NCBI GenBank assembly: GCA_041391365.1
Contig: JAWKOC010000001.1
Location: 62,001 to 126,000 of the forward strand
Reading direction: 5' to 3'
Length of the DNA: 64,000 nucleotides
Origin: JAGRAX01 sp041391365
GTDB taxonomy: Bacteria > Bdellovibrionota_G > JALEGL01 > JAGRMV01
The notes beneath the pieces were generated by a model that worked only from the letters and a program-made list of their open reading frames with translations, was not told the DNA's origin and made no database searches. The position numbers and the translations under genes were made by a program. This document shows, piece by piece, positions 18,952 through 28,226 of the stretch (position 1 is the stretch's first letter; each line of letters opens with the position of its first letter).

Positions 18952-19611
18952 ATGGCCTTGGGACTGTTAGGAAAAAAAGTAGGAATGACACAATTCAACT
19001 CGGAGCACCGTGGACGTATTGCGGTAACCATGATTGAAACCGGTCCTTGTTTGGTGATGGAAAAGAAAACCCTCGACAAAGATGGGTACACCGCCCTGAA
19101 ACTGGCTTTTGGTGACAAAAAAGAAAAAAATACGACCAAAGCAGCTCTTAAAGCTTTTGAAAAAGTAAACTCTGCTCCAAAACGATTCGTTCGCGAGTTT
19201 CGCGTTTCTCCAGAAGTGTTGGAAAAATATCAAGAAGGCCAAAACATCAACATCTCTGATGTGTTTGAAGAAGGTCAGTGGATCGATGTTGCTGGGACCT
19301 CAAAAGGTAAAGGCTTTCAAGGTGTCATGAAGCGTTGGAACTTCAAAGGATTCATCCGAACTCACGGTACTCATGAGTTTTTTCGTCACGGGGGATCCAT
19401 TGGTCAGCGTGCTACCCCTGGACACGTAAACAAAGGGAAAAAGATGCCTGGTCACATGGGTGATCAACGTGTGAAAGTTCTCAAACTTCAGATTTTGAAA
19501 GTGTTGCCAGAAGAAAATACAATTTTGGTTTCGGGAGCAGTTCCTGGAGCGAAACAAGGAATGGTGGAAATCACTCCTTCGGCTCGCAAAAAAGACAACT
19601 TCGCTTCCTGA
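18952..19611 (+). CDS. rplC: 50S ribosomal protein L3
   Basis: A 219-residue ribosomal protein of normal length. It starts MALGLLGKKVGMTQ and has the conserved central loop around GTSKGKGFQGVMKRW, HGTHEFFRHGGSIGQRATPGHV and GKKMPGHMGDQRV, which reaches the peptidyl-transferase centre. An AGAGGG SD precedes the start. In most bacteria rplC lies inside the S10 operon (rpsJ-rplC-rplD-rplW-rplB); here none of those neighbours is present and an OmpA gene follows, so it is transcribed alone. Confidence 0.95.
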   Translation: MALGLLGKKVGMTQFNSEHRGRIAVTMIETGPCLVMEKKTLDKDGYTALKLAFGDKKEKNTTKAALKAFEKVNSAPKRFVREFRVSPEVLEKYQEGQNINISDVFEEGQWIDVAGTSKGKGFQGVMKRWNFKGFIRTHGTHEFFRHGGSIGQRATPGHVNKGKKMPGHMGDQRVKVLKLQILKVLPEENTILVSGAVPGAKQGMVEITPSARKKDNFAS

Positions 19612-19624
19612 CGTGTGCGACGGC

Positions 19625-19649
19625 AAACTGCCAAGGATGTGGCAGTTTT
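19625..19649 (+). terminator. Probable terminator of rplC
   Basis: A 9-bp perfect stem (19625-19633 with 19640-19648) and 6-nt loop lie 13 bp after the rplC stop. The following T-run is short (TTTTG), so efficiency is uncertain. Confidence 0.55.
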
Positions 19650-19701
19650 GTGACTACATATCTTTCTTTATTTCGGCTGCGTCTTCACCTAAGATGGTTT
19701 T

Positions 19702-21606
19702 GTGAAACAAGCAAAAAACATTTTTTTCTCGTTGTGTCTAGCATTGACCGTGGGCTCTGGAGCTATGGCCCAATCGGAATTTTCTCCTGTAGAAGTTGAT
19801 CATCAATACGCTCTTTTGTCTCCCAACCTCTATGGTTCTACCGGGTTGTATCGCATTTTTTCTGGAGAACAAGGGCCCGATGGGAACGATTCCATCTCCT
19901 TTGGATTTTACGGATATTATTTCAATCAAAAAGATTTTCCTACTCAAGGCATTGAAACCGAACGAGCTGAAGGCAAACTTCTTCTGTCGTATACGCCCTT
20001 GCCTTGGCTGGAAGCTTTTGCAGGTGTTGGAGCAGTGACCAGCAACAACAAGACCCCTGCATTTCCCTTGGTTCGTCAGGTAGGAAACCTGGATCTGGGT
20101 TTTAAATTTTCTCGCCCGTTGGGGTCCTCCTTCATGCGAGCAGGGTTTGTGACTATGTTGGATGTGGATCAAGTCGTCAAGACCATCACTGGTTCAAGCA
20201 CAGCTCTGAGTGCTCAAGGTGTAGCCGTATTCACGATGAATTTTTTGGAAAAAGGATTGCCTTTTCGACTTCATGCAAATGCTGGATATAGAAAAGATCA
20301 GACTGGAGGAATCGTGAACAGTACCTCCGATGAGCGGACACGCGTGATCACAAAATCTTTGCCTGATGATGTGCTGCTTGTGGGATTGGGTGCCGAATAT
20401 GTGAGAAATGCATTGGCGGTCAACCTGGAGTACACCTTGGACCGTGTCATGGGCCAGTCTGGGAAGACTTTCCTTGACCATCCTCAACGGGTAACTTTGG
20501 GGGCCACGTATTTTCCTGCAAGCAATCGATCTCTTGCGATCAAACTCGGAAGCGACGTTGGCTTTTTTGCAACGAGGTCCGCCAACCGTGTGCTGCGTGA
20601 ACCCACTTACGGGATCCATATTGGTGTCATGTATCAATTGGGCATGGCCAAATACAATGCTGGAGGCTCCTCTCCGGTGACCAGCTTTGATGTTCAACCC
20701 AAAAATACCGTTGTGGCTCCTGTCAGACAAGATGGTCGTATCTTTGGTCTTGTGACCGAATTGAATTCTGGGCAGGCCGTGGCAGATGCTAAATTGTTTT
20801 TGTGTGATGACCAAGAAAGCCCCATCGTCACGGATCGATTTGGAAACTACCGTTCCTATCCATTGCCTGTAGGTGCGTGCACCCTTCGCATTCAAAAAGA
20901 AGGGTATGCAGAGGTTGTCGAAACCATTCAGGTGTTGCAAGGTGAGTCCAAACAAGATTTTTCCATGGTCTCGCAAGAAAGACGAAAAGGTTCGCTGCTG
21001 ATTCAAATCACAGACGAAGCAGGCCAGCCGCTTCAAGGAGAGATCACATTCCCTGAGCATGAAGATCAAATCAAAGATATTCAAACCAATGAGATGGGAC
21101 AAATTCGAATCAAAATCAATGCAGGGAGCTATGCTCTTCGAACCCGTGTCCCTGGAATGAAATTCCAAACCAAGAGAATTGATGTCGTGGAAGGAGAAGA
21201 AACACAAGTTGATTTTGTATTGGAGCCTGAAATGGTTCGCATTGCTCAAGATCAAAAATCGATTGAGATCAACAGTCAGATCCAGTTTCAATCAGGAAAA
21301 GCAGTGTTGACAGAAGCAGGAAAACGAATCTTGGACGATGTGGCGGTTCTAATGTTGGAAAATCCACAAATCAAAAAAGTCGAAATTGCAGGCCACACAG
21401 ACAATACAGGGGATGCCAACGTCAACTTGGATTTGTCTCAGCGTCGCGCAGAATCCGTAAAACTTTATTTGGTCAGCAAAGGCATAGATGCCGGAAAAAT
21501 GGAAGCTCTGGGGTATGGTCAAGATTTCCCCATCGCCAGCAACCAAACCGAAGAGGGACGAACTCAAAATCGGCGAGTCGAGTTCAAAATCGTTGCGCAG
21601 GACTAG
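19702..21606 (+). CDS. OmpA-family outer-membrane protein with carboxypeptidase-regulatory-like domains
   Basis: A 634-residue protein starting at GTG, with a signal peptide ending near AMAQ (residue 24). Residues about 25-330 alternate in a way typical of a beta-barrel. Two CarboxypepD-reg/PEGA-like domains follow (about 345-425 and 432-515; e.g. VTDRFGNYRSYPLPVGACTL). The C-terminal OmpA domain (about 525-630) has the peptidoglycan-binding pattern AGHTDNTGDANVNLDLSQRRA with NRRVEF at the end. It likely links the outer membrane to the cell wall. It ends 4 bp inside the convergent downstream gene. Confidence 0.9.
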   Translation: MKQAKNIFFSLCLALTVGSGAMAQSEFSPVEVDHQYALLSPNLYGSTGLYRIFSGEQGPDGNDSISFGFYGYYFNQKDFPTQGIETERAEGKLLLSYTPLPWLEAFAGVGAVTSNNKTPAFPLVRQVGNLDLGFKFSRPLGSSFMRAGFVTMLDVDQVVKTITGSSTALSAQGVAVFTMNFLEKGLPFRLHANAGYRKDQTGGIVNSTSDERTRVITKSLPDDVLLVGLGAEYVRNALAVNLEYTLDRVMGQSGKTFLDHPQRVTLGATYFPASNRSLAIKLGSDVGFFATRSANRVLREPTYGIHIGVMYQLGMAKYNAGGSSPVTSFDVQPKNTVVAPVRQDGRIFGLVTELNSGQAVADAKLFLCDDQESPIVTDRFGNYRSYPLPVGACTLRIQKEGYAEVVETIQVLQGESKQDFSMVSQERRKGSLLIQITDEAGQPLQGEITFPEHEDQIKDIQTNEMGQIRIKINAGSYALRTRVPGMKFQTKRIDVVEGEETQVDFVLEPEMVRIAQDQKSIEINSQIQFQSGKAVLTEAGKRILDDVAVLMLENPQIKKVEIAGHTDNTGDANVNLDLSQRRAESVKLYLVSKGIDAGKMEALGYGQDFPIASNQTEEGRTQNRRVEFKIVAQD

Positions 21607-22076
21607 TGCTTTTGATTTGAAGTGTTGGTTGATCCGGCTTTTTGAAAACCTTCAAATTTTCCTTTGAAATTAAAATTTCTCGCCCCAAGGGAGATATGAA
21701 CGTCACTGGCAAAAGCTCCAGAGGAGCTTTTGAAGAGAGTATGGGTTTGTTTGGCTGCTTTTTGACATTTCCCAGATTCAGACAAACAGAAATAAATTAC
21801 GGTACGTAGTTTTCGACTTCCGAGGTACGAAAGATAAATTTTTGCGGTTTCACGGGTGTCTTCCAAAGGAACGTTGACGTGATGAATGGTTTTTTTTTCC
21901 AACGTCACAGCTGCCGAATGTTCGATCTGCTGTCCATGGCTTTCGATCCACAGCGTAAAATGACCTGAAAATTGATCCAGCTGCTTTTTGGGTTCGGTCG
22001 CTTTTGCATCGATGGAAAAAAATCCCATGGCCAAGATTACCATCACACAGATGTTGATATGATTCCATTTCCCCAT
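21603..22076 (-). CDS. Exported hypothetical protein
   Basis: A 157-residue protein of unrecognised family with a signal peptide (VMVILAMGFFSIDAKA, cleavage near residue 26). The mature part looks beta-rich and has two cysteines (YFCLSESGKCQ) that could form a disulfide in the periplasm. It is tail-to-tail with the OmpA-family gene and the two stop codons overlap by 4 bp, so expression may be mutually antisense at the ends. Confidence 0.65.
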   Translation of the reverse strand: MGKWNHINICVMVILAMGFFSIDAKATEPKKQLDQFSGHFTLWIESHGQQIEHSAAVTLEKKTIHHVNVPLEDTRETAKIYLSYLGSRKLRTVIYFCLSESGKCQKAAKQTHTLFKSSSGAFASDVHISLGARNFNFKGKFEGFQKAGSTNTSNQKH

Positions 22077-22176
22077 AGATCGGCTTAGCTAGCAAAGGTT
22101 TTCAATGATTTCAAGAACCAAACGAAAATCGAAGGTAGATTTTTGTGGGTCTTGCAGGTAAAAGGTCAAGAAGTTC

Positions 22177-22950
22177 ATGTCAGATTCTTCTCATTCCACC
22201 ACACGATTCTCCAACCGAGTCGAAGATTACGTGAAATATCGCCCTCACTATCCAAAGCAGGTTGTTCAATTTCTTGAGGATCAAAACATTCTCTCCAAGA
22301 GAGAAATTGTAGCCGACATTGGAAGTGGAACAGGCATCAGCGCTCGATTGTTTTTGGATCACGGATACAGAGTGTATGGTGTGGAACCCAACGCGGCCAT
22401 GAGAAATGCTGGTGAGGTTTATCTTTCTGGTCAGGAACAGTTTGTTTCCATAGACGGGACCTCCGAAAGCACAACCCTTGGTGATCATTGTGTGCATGGA
22501 ATTGTCGTTGCTCAAGCTTTCCATTGGTTTGACGTGGATCAGTCGAGGAAAGAGTTTCAGCGAATCTTGAAGCCCAATCGACACGTGATTTTGATGTGGA
22601 ACAATCGCAGCGAGACAGACACTTCATTTTTAAAAGCTTATGAACAGATGCTTTTGGATTTTGGGACGGACTACACGCAGGTCAAGCACCAAAATTGCGC
22701 TCAACCGGACGTATTTCGACATTTTTTTGGCCATGACGACTATCTTACGTGTTCCGTTCCACATACGCAGCACCTGGATTTTGTATCGCTCAAAGGTAGG
22801 TTGGATTCTTCGTCCTATGTTCCACAAAAAGGTCAGAATCGATATGATGAAATGATCAACACTCTTCGAAACCTTTTTGATAAACACCAAGAAAACCAAA
22901 AAATAAGCATGATCTACCACACCCAATTGTATGTAGGCACATTGGTGTAA
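22177..22950 (+). CDS. Class I SAM-dependent methyltransferase
   Basis: A 257-residue methyltransferase. Motif I VADIGSGTGISARLFLDHG (about 47-65), the acidic loop VYGVEPNAAMR, and VVAQAFHWFDVDQS at motif IV are present. This pattern resembles the Methyltransf_11/UbiE-like group that includes small-molecule methyltransferases. The substrate cannot be read from sequence. AAAAGGT about 11 bp upstream could be its SD. It is convergent with the peptidase S51 gene, 6 bp apart. Confidence 0.85.
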   Translation: MSDSSHSTTRFSNRVEDYVKYRPHYPKQVVQFLEDQNILSKREIVADIGSGTGISARLFLDHGYRVYGVEPNAAMRNAGEVYLSGQEQFVSIDGTSESTTLGDHCVHGIVVAQAFHWFDVDQSRKEFQRILKPNRHVILMWNNRSETDTSFLKAYEQMLLDFGTDYTQVKHQNCAQPDVFRHFFGHDDYLTCSVPHTQHLDFVSLKGRLDSSSYVPQKGQNRYDEMINTLRNLFDKHQENQKISMIYHTQLYVGTLV

Positions 22951-22956
22951 AAGAAA

Positions 22957-23652
22957 TTACGAATTGCCCAAGTATCTAACGGGAATGAGCGTCTCACTCT
23001 CCGTGTTGACTTCAAAGGCTTTTTTTCCATCTTCATTGGAGACCGCTTCCACAAAGCTTTCATTGACAAAATGCAATCCCACACCATCTTCCGCTGCCAG
23101 GCCTGGTTTCATGCCAACTGCGAGAAGTTCATGGTATCTAGGTCTTCTCTGGATTTCGCTGTCGTAATGGGGGCAATTGCTTCCTCGCAAAAACCCAAGG
23201 CATGTAAGTTTTTCCAAGCTCACACCACTTGAGTCTGTTACGCCTTCTTCAAACCAGCAGATGGATCCGGCAGAAGATCCTGCCAAAACGGTGCCAGTCT
23301 CATAGCTTTTGCGTATCGACTCCACTAGATTCCATTCTCTCCACAAAGCGAGCATGTTTTTGGTGTTTCCCCCGCTCACAAAAATAATATCTTGCTCCAG
23401 AATGTACGAATTCAAGTCTGCTGTATGGGGTTTAAACAACGATAGGTGGGAGGTCTTGCAACCCAAATGCTCAAACACTTCGTAAAAAGTTTTGATGATG
23501 TGTTCGTTGTCTGCCGATGCTGTAGGAATGAGCGCAATCGATGGGTGTTGTTTTGATGAAAGAGAAACAATGAATTTTTCGAGCAGTAACAATGCAGGAT
23601 CCTGATAAAAAACTTTCCCCCCAATGGCAACGATGTGTCTGGCTTGTTTCAT
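22957..23652 (-). CDS. Peptidase S51 family protein (PepE/cyanophycinase-like)
   Basis: A 231-residue member of the class I glutamine-amidotransferase-like fold. The nucleophile elbow GSSAGSICW (about 123-131) carries the catalytic serine, and ALIPTAS and FVSGGNTKNML are family motifs of the dipeptidase E branch. It has no signal peptide, so it is cytoplasmic. PepE cuts Asp-X dipeptides, but specificity here is inference. Confidence 0.85.
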   Translation of the reverse strand: MKQARHIVAIGGKVFYQDPALLLLEKFIVSLSSKQHPSIALIPTASADNEHIIKTFYEVFEHLGCKTSHLSLFKPHTADLNSYILEQDIIFVSGGNTKNMLALWREWNLVESIRKSYETGTVLAGSSAGSICWFEEGVTDSSGVSLEKLTCLGFLRGSNCPHYDSEIQRRPRYHELLAVGMKPGLAAEDGVGLHFVNESFVEAVSNEDGKKAFEVNTESETLIPVRYLGNS

Positions 23653-23767
23653 GATGTCAGCTTATCACTGATTGTATTTTTGTGTTACGAATCCCTGTGT
23701 TCCATTGGGTCCAGGCCTGCGGCCCCGAATGGTTGGCAAATCCCTTTGATTCGCATAGAGAGGCATC

Positions 23768-24160
23768 ATGATTGACCATATTGCTCTCCACGTTTCGGAC
23801 CTGAAAAAAAGTATAGAATTTTATGACCATGCATTGATACCTCTTGGATACAAAAGATTGATGGAAAAGCCTCAGAAAAACAAACAAGGCGTTTTGATCT
23901 TTGGATGGGAAGATTCCCTTCATACCGATCTCTGGATCAGCGAGGGTCTCTCCACAAGTCCACCTCTTCACATAGCCTTCAGAGTAGACCATCGCAGCCA
24001 GGTCGATGAATTCTATCGATCAGCCCTTGCTGCGGGAGGCAAAGACAACGGCAAACCAGGTGTTCGCCCGGAATACCACAAAAATTATTATGGTGCTTTC
24101 GTGTGGGATCCCAATGGTCACAACATTGAGGCGGTTTGCCATACTTCTTTTGGTGGGTGA
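23768..24160 (+). CDS. VOC (glyoxalase/bleomycin resistance) family protein
   Basis: A 130-residue single-domain vicinal-oxygen-chelate protein. It starts MIDHIALHVSDLKKSIEFYD and ends YGAFVWDPNGHNIEAVCH, giving the His and Glu metal ligands at the expected places. Members include lyases, dioxygenases and antibiotic-binding proteins; which applies here is not visible. GAGAGG about 7 bp upstream of the ATG is a usable SD. Confidence 0.87.
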   Translation: MIDHIALHVSDLKKSIEFYDHALIPLGYKRLMEKPQKNKQGVLIFGWEDSLHTDLWISEGLSTSPPLHIAFRVDHRSQVDEFYRSALAAGGKDNGKPGVRPEYHKNYYGAFVWDPNGHNIEAVCHTSFGG

Positions 24161-24235
24161 AACCAACAAGAAAGGTTCTGAGAATCGGGGCATGGATCAA
24201 GGTGAAAGGGGGGAGTGAGCCTCTCTCCTGTACGT

Positions 24236-24691
24236 CTATAACATGGCATTGGACCAGGTGGTCATGTCTTTGAGCGAGCCTTGGAAAATTTCGTTGTTTT
24301 CAAGACTCAAGCAGGTGAGATATTTTTCTGTTTCCGTGTGGGTGGTGGTATGGCTTAGCAACCACAACCATCTTCGCGTGGTGGTGCTCACTTTTTCTCC
24401 CTCTGCATTCACCAAAGAACATACCATTCGAGAGGGAGTGGAGTTGATCAGTGAGATGAGAGCTGCACGCTCTTGATTCGAGCCTTGCGTTTCTTTTTTT
24501 GAGAACTCTTCTGGAGAGGAAGATTGCTCAATCTTTTCCATGAAGATTGTTTTTTCTCTTTCCTGTTCTTGCTTGCTCGGTGCGGTGACAGAAACACTGA
24601 CGATTTTGTCTTTGCTGGCACTGATCCCACAGATCAACACAAACACTATGGCGGTTGTGCCCATTGTAATTTTTTTCACATTCGGGTTCAT
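24236..24691 (-). CDS. Hypothetical protein with N-terminal membrane segment
   Basis: I place the start at 24691 (MNPNVKKITMG), because AAGGAG lies 7 bp upstream and a hydrophobic signal or anchor (TAIVFVLICGISA) follows at once; the frame stays open to 24808. The remaining 120 residues form a charged, helix-prone segment and a region with two cysteines. No known domain is recognised. It lies downstream of the tRNA-Val/tRNA-Asp pair on the same strand. Confidence 0.55.
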   Translation of the reverse strand: MNPNVKKITMGTTAIVFVLICGISASKDKIVSVSVTAPSKQEQEREKTIFMEKIEQSSSPEEFSKKETQGSNQERAALISLINSTPSRMVCSLVNAEGEKVSTTTRRWLWLLSHTTTHTETEKYLTCLSLENNEIFQGSLKDMTTWSNAML

Positions 24692-24820
24692 ATCTTTCTC
24701 CTTGGTAAAGTTAGGATTCTTATATCGCAGCAAACTGAACCCAAGCTGAATGTTCCCCAAGAGTCTTTCCATCGATGAAATGAGATGTGTGAAATCCGCC
24801 GTAGCCATGGCGAAAGTAGA

Positions 24821-24897
<77 letters not shown>

Positions 24898-24970
24898 TAA
24901 AAAGGATTTTCGTTTTCTAGCGATTTCCATGGTCGTCGTCAACCATTTCGCATGTACAGAAAGAAAAAGA

Positions 24971-25046
24971 TGGTGGGCGGTGAGGGGCTCGAACCCCCGA
25001 CATTCTGCGTGTAAGGCAGACGCTCTCCCAGCTGAGCTAACCGCCC
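24971..25046 (-). tRNA. tRNA-Val (TAC)
   Basis: A cloverleaf on the minus strand has acceptor GGGCGGT/ACCGCCC, D-arm AGCTCAGCTGGGAGAGC, anticodon TAC in loop CTTACAC, T-loop GGTTCGAGCC and encoded CCA. Processed together with the following tRNA-Asp by inference from spacing. Confidence 0.97.
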
Positions 25047-25181
25047 ATGTTTTCTCTTTCTCCAGAAAACGAAGGCCGTCTTGTATCATCTTGGTCTCAT
25101 AATGCCAAGACTTTCTGTCCTGAAATCGGGTACTTTTCCCTTCATGTTCCGCCAGGTTTTCAAGGTGAAAATAAGTTATAA

Positions 25182-25658
25182 CTATTTGATTTTGCTATAC
25201 TTTTTAAGAAGTCTACCCATTCGCAAGCGGTTGTAATGCAGGGAGATGATGCAGGGTAGATTGCTCACCAAAGCATATCCGACCATGACCAGGATCGCCC
25301 AGAGTGGATTCCATAGAACAAAAATCCCGGTCGAACCGATCATGGTCCAATGAGCTCTCTCTCCTCTGAGGCATTCGGATCGATAGCGTTCAAGGTAGGA
25401 ATGAGATCGATCGATCAATGTCGCTTTGGCAAAACCTTGACCCAAGATGGTTGCGCCCTCCGGCAATTTGTCTTTCCAAGATCGAACAAAAAAAACCTTT
25501 TCATACCATCGGCAAACTTGCGATGCATTTGTAGGTAGCACTGAACCTTCAAACCAATGTAATGGCATCTGCTGGAATAGGTAGGACCATCCAAGCTGAA
25601 GAATCGGCCAAGTTACGAGGTTCAGAGCTAAAATCCATGGTGTCGACAACTCAATCAA
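25182..25658 (-). CDS. crtO: CrtO-like glycosyl-diaponeurosporenoate acyltransferase
   Basis: A 158-residue membrane protein that matches the small staphylococcal CrtO acyltransferase, the last step of staphyloxanthin synthesis, which adds a fatty acid to the sugar of the carotenoid glycosyl ester. Shared features are the FFVRSWKDKLPEGA segment (about 56-69), the ERAHWTMI core (about 100-107) and NLPCIISLHYNRLR near the C-terminus, with hydrophobic helices at both ends. It overlaps the end of crtQ by 8 bp and is the last gene of the crt operon. Identification is from remembered family motifs, so it is less certain than crtP. Confidence 0.75.
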   Translation of the reverse strand: MIELSTPWILALNLVTWPILQLGWSYLFQQMPLHWFEGSVLPTNASQVCRWYEKVFFVRSWKDKLPEGATILGQGFAKATLIDRSHSYLERYRSECLRGERAHWTMIGSTGIFVLWNPLWAILVMVGYALVSNLPCIISLHYNRLRMGRLLKKYSKIK

Positions 25659-26727
25659 GCTCTCTTCCTTTCCAATGCTCTTTTTGTCCAGTACATTTTT
25701 TCCAGAGAGATCGGAAAAAAATCACATTGTAAAAACAAAAATGCAGAGGAAAGAAAATTCCCCCTAGCAAGGAAAACTTTCCTAGTCGACGCCCCAACCA
25801 CCAGATTTGGAATGCAAACAAAAGATACAACATCATTGAATATGTTCTCCACGGCTCTTCTGTCCCCAACAAAGAAAAAAAAGTGAACATCGCTGAGCTG
25901 ATCCAAAGACTGATCAACGTCATCCATGCTGTCGGTACCAAGGAAGAACCTTTGAGAAACGTTTTGGACCAACCTCGGATCAGATCAGCAAGGCCTGTTG
26001 GAAACATCCGCATCGACAAGCTACCTTTGCCCAAATAATACTGCTTTTCAATCCCAAGTTGATTCATCTTCTGACCCAAAGAAAAATTTTCGACCACCTG
26101 GCTTTTGACTGCTTCATGACCCCCAATTTTTTGATAGTCTTCTCGATGGATGAGCATGCACTGACCGAACATACCCAATGCTTGGGATGGTTTTGGCCAT
26201 GAGAATGCACGGGTACTAAAAACAGTAATCAATTGAAAAAGAAGAGAAGCATTTTCATATGTTTTGCAAATGTTATGAAAAGGCATGATACCCAGGACAG
26301 TCCCTGGTTTTGGATCGCACCCCGCAATACGGGTTAGAAAATCTTTTTCAGGCTGTACATCTGCATCCAGAAACAATAACCACTGACCCTTGCTTGCTTC
26401 AGCACCTCTCTGGCAAGCCAAGGTTTTCCCCAACCACGTTTTTGGGTGTTCAAAAAGTTGAAGCACAGTGGCTGAATGCTTTTTTGCAATCGAGGCTGTT
26501 TGATCTGTGGATTGGTCGTCGACAACGATGATTTCTGCGGGTTTTGATTCTTGTTCATTCAACCGAGGCAAAAGCTTTTGCAAATTGTCTTGCTCATTTC
26601 TGGCAGGGACAATGATTGAAATTTCAACTTGATTCTGATGAGGAGAAGACGGTAGATATCTGCCTCGAAAAAACAAAATCCAACCAAGGCTGTAAAAAAT
26701 TCCTGCTGACAAATAAAAGAAAATCAT
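25651..26727 (-). CDS. crtQ: CrtQ-like carotenoid glycosyltransferase (GT2)
   Basis: A 358-residue family 2 glycosyltransferase with an N-terminal helix and C-terminal membrane helices. It has ISIIVPARNEQDN (about 37-49), VVDDQSTD, the metal-binding FLDADVQP (about 118-125), and the acceptor-side segment IRGWSKTFLKG. The arrangement matches 4,4'-diaponeurosporenoate glycosyltransferase, which attaches glucose to the carotenoid carboxyl. It overlaps crtP by 4 bp and crtO by 8 bp, so it is translationally coupled to both. Confidence 0.82.
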   Translation of the reverse strand: MIFFYLSAGIFYSLGWILFFRGRYLPSSPHQNQVEISIIVPARNEQDNLQKLLPRLNEQESKPAEIIVVDDQSTDQTASIAKKHSATVLQLFEHPKTWLGKTLACQRGAEASKGQWLLFLDADVQPEKDFLTRIAGCDPKPGTVLGIMPFHNICKTYENASLLFQLITVFSTRAFSWPKPSQALGMFGQCMLIHREDYQKIGGHEAVKSQVVENFSLGQKMNQLGIEKQYYLGKGSLSMRMFPTGLADLIRGWSKTFLKGSSLVPTAWMTLISLWISSAMFTFFSLLGTEEPWRTYSMMLYLLFAFQIWWLGRRLGKFSLLGGIFFPLHFCFYNVIFFRSLWKKCTGQKEHWKGRELD

Positions 26728-28226
26728 TTGTTCTGATGAGGAGAAATTGCATCCGCAGTATGTTGTCCGGAAAGCACAACCATGGGCATACCTCCCCCTG
26801 GATTTGTGCTTGCCCCAACAAAATACAGACCCTGATATCGTGAGCTTTTCCTACGATTTTTAAACCCTCGATTTTTTTTCCAGTCGGTTACCACACCGTA
26901 GATTGAACCAAGAGTAGAATTGTACTGCGTTTCGATGTCATGGGGAGTCCACACATGTTCATATTTGATATGTTTTCGCAAATCTTTCAGGCCCATTCTT
27001 TCAAGTTTGACATACACTTTTTCTTTCAGTTGCTGATAGTCACGGTCGGAAAAAGGATTCGTTTTGGATAGATAGGGAATATGAGGCAAAATTTTGATGT
27101 TGTCGTGATCTGCAGGGCATACAGAAGAGTCGGTTCGGCTTGCTGCCACAACGTAGAGAGTAGGGTCTGAGGGAAGCTGATAACGATCAAAAACCTGCGC
27201 AAAATGGGCGCTTTGATTTTGGGCATAGAAAAAATTGTGGTGGGCTAGTTGTGGGTAGTGTTGATTGGTACCGATATGTATGACGAGACCAGAACATGCA
27301 GGCTCAAATTTTTTGATGCATTTTTGTGCCATGCGCTTCTGGCCCAGCAGTTTTTCATAGGTTGGTGCCACTTCCATGTTAGATACAATCACATCAAAAG
27401 AATGAAACCGTCCGAATTGATCTTCGAGACCTTTGACTTTTTTCCCCTTGGTTACAATTTTTTGTATGCCTGTGTTTGTGTGAATGCTTACCCCCAATTC
27501 TAGAAGCAAGGATTCAAAAGCTTTGGACAACTGAAACAATCCACCCTCTACGTACCACAAATCATAGCGTTGTTGAATCGTAGGCATTAGATTCATGTAG
27601 GCTGGGGCGTTGTGCGCGCTTGAACCAACATATTTTATGAAAAATTCAAATATGTCTCGAAAGTAAGGGTTGGAAATTTTCTCCTGTATCCGTTGGCTCA
27701 TACTTACTTTGTAGTCGATTTTTTTTCCCAATGTTCTTAGGCCGTAGTGCCGAACAAAAGGCCAAAGCCACTCTAAATCTTTTCGAAAATATCCCGCTTC
27801 AATCACATCGTACTGTTCTTCGGAATAACGAAGAAAATTTTTGATTTCATTGTACTGAGTTTCCCACTGAACATTCCGGTCTTTGAGTTGCTTTTGCAGT
27901 TTTGTCAGATCTGATTCAAGGTCGATGACCGTCCCGTCTTCAAATACGTTTCGCCAATGAGGAGCTACGGGAACCAAAGTGACATAGTCATCAAATGATT
28001 TTCCTGCTCGTGCAAAAACAGAACGAAAATATTGTGGTAGCGTAAGAATCGAGGGACCCATATCGAATCGAAACCCTTGACTCTCCAATTGATTGAGTTT
28101 GCCTCCGAGGTGAGAATTTTTTTCAAAAATCTCTACCCGATATCCTTTTGCTGCCAAACAAACTGCACAAGAGAGTCCTCCCAGCCCAGCCCCTATGATC
28201 GCAACCCTTTTTTTGTCTGTATTCAT
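26724..28226 (-). CDS. crtP: CrtP-like diaponeurosporene oxidase (CrtNb)
   Basis: A 500-residue FAD-dependent carotenoid oxidase. The dinucleotide motif IGAGLGGLSCA (about 10-20), GFRFDMGPSILTLP, IKYVGSSAHNAPA, ISNMEV-like VSNMEVAPTYEKL and VGASTNPGGGMPMV follow the staphylococcal CrtP order closely. CrtP oxidises the terminal methyl of 4,4'-diaponeurosporene, so this enzyme would work after CrtN and before the aldehyde dehydrogenase. Full length and intact. It overlaps crtN and crtQ by 4 bp each. Confidence 0.88.
   Translation of the reverse strand: MNTDKKRVAIIGAGLGGLSCAVCLAAKGYRVEIFEKNSHLGGKLNQLESQGFRFDMGPSILTLPQYFRSVFARAGKSFDDYVTLVPVAPHWRNVFEDGTVIDLESDLTKLQKQLKDRNVQWETQYNEIKNFLRYSEEQYDVIEAGYFRKDLEWLWPFVRHYGLRTLGKKIDYKVSMSQRIQEKISNPYFRDIFEFFIKYVGSSAHNAPAYMNLMPTIQQRYDLWYVEGGLFQLSKAFESLLLELGVSIHTNTGIQKIVTKGKKVKGLEDQFGRFHSFDVIVSNMEVAPTYEKLLGQKRMAQKCIKKFEPACSGLVIHIGTNQHYPQLAHHNFFYAQNQSAHFAQVFDRYQLPSDPTLYVVAASRTDSSVCPADHDNIKILPHIPYLSKTNPFSDRDYQQLKEKVYVKLERMGLKDLRKHIKYEHVWTPHDIETQYNSTLGSIYGVVTDWKKNRGFKNRRKSSRYQGLYFVGASTNPGGGMPMVVLSGQHTADAISPHQNK

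Noticed and set aside
20194..21291. Long open frame of 365 codons on the minus strand inside the OmpA-family gene
   Set aside because: It is antisense to a clear signal-peptide/OmpA protein and its translation shows no domain; the length reflects codon bias of the real gene.
23657..23992. Minus-strand open frame over the VOC gene
   Set aside because: Antisense to a well-supported VOC protein; no motif.
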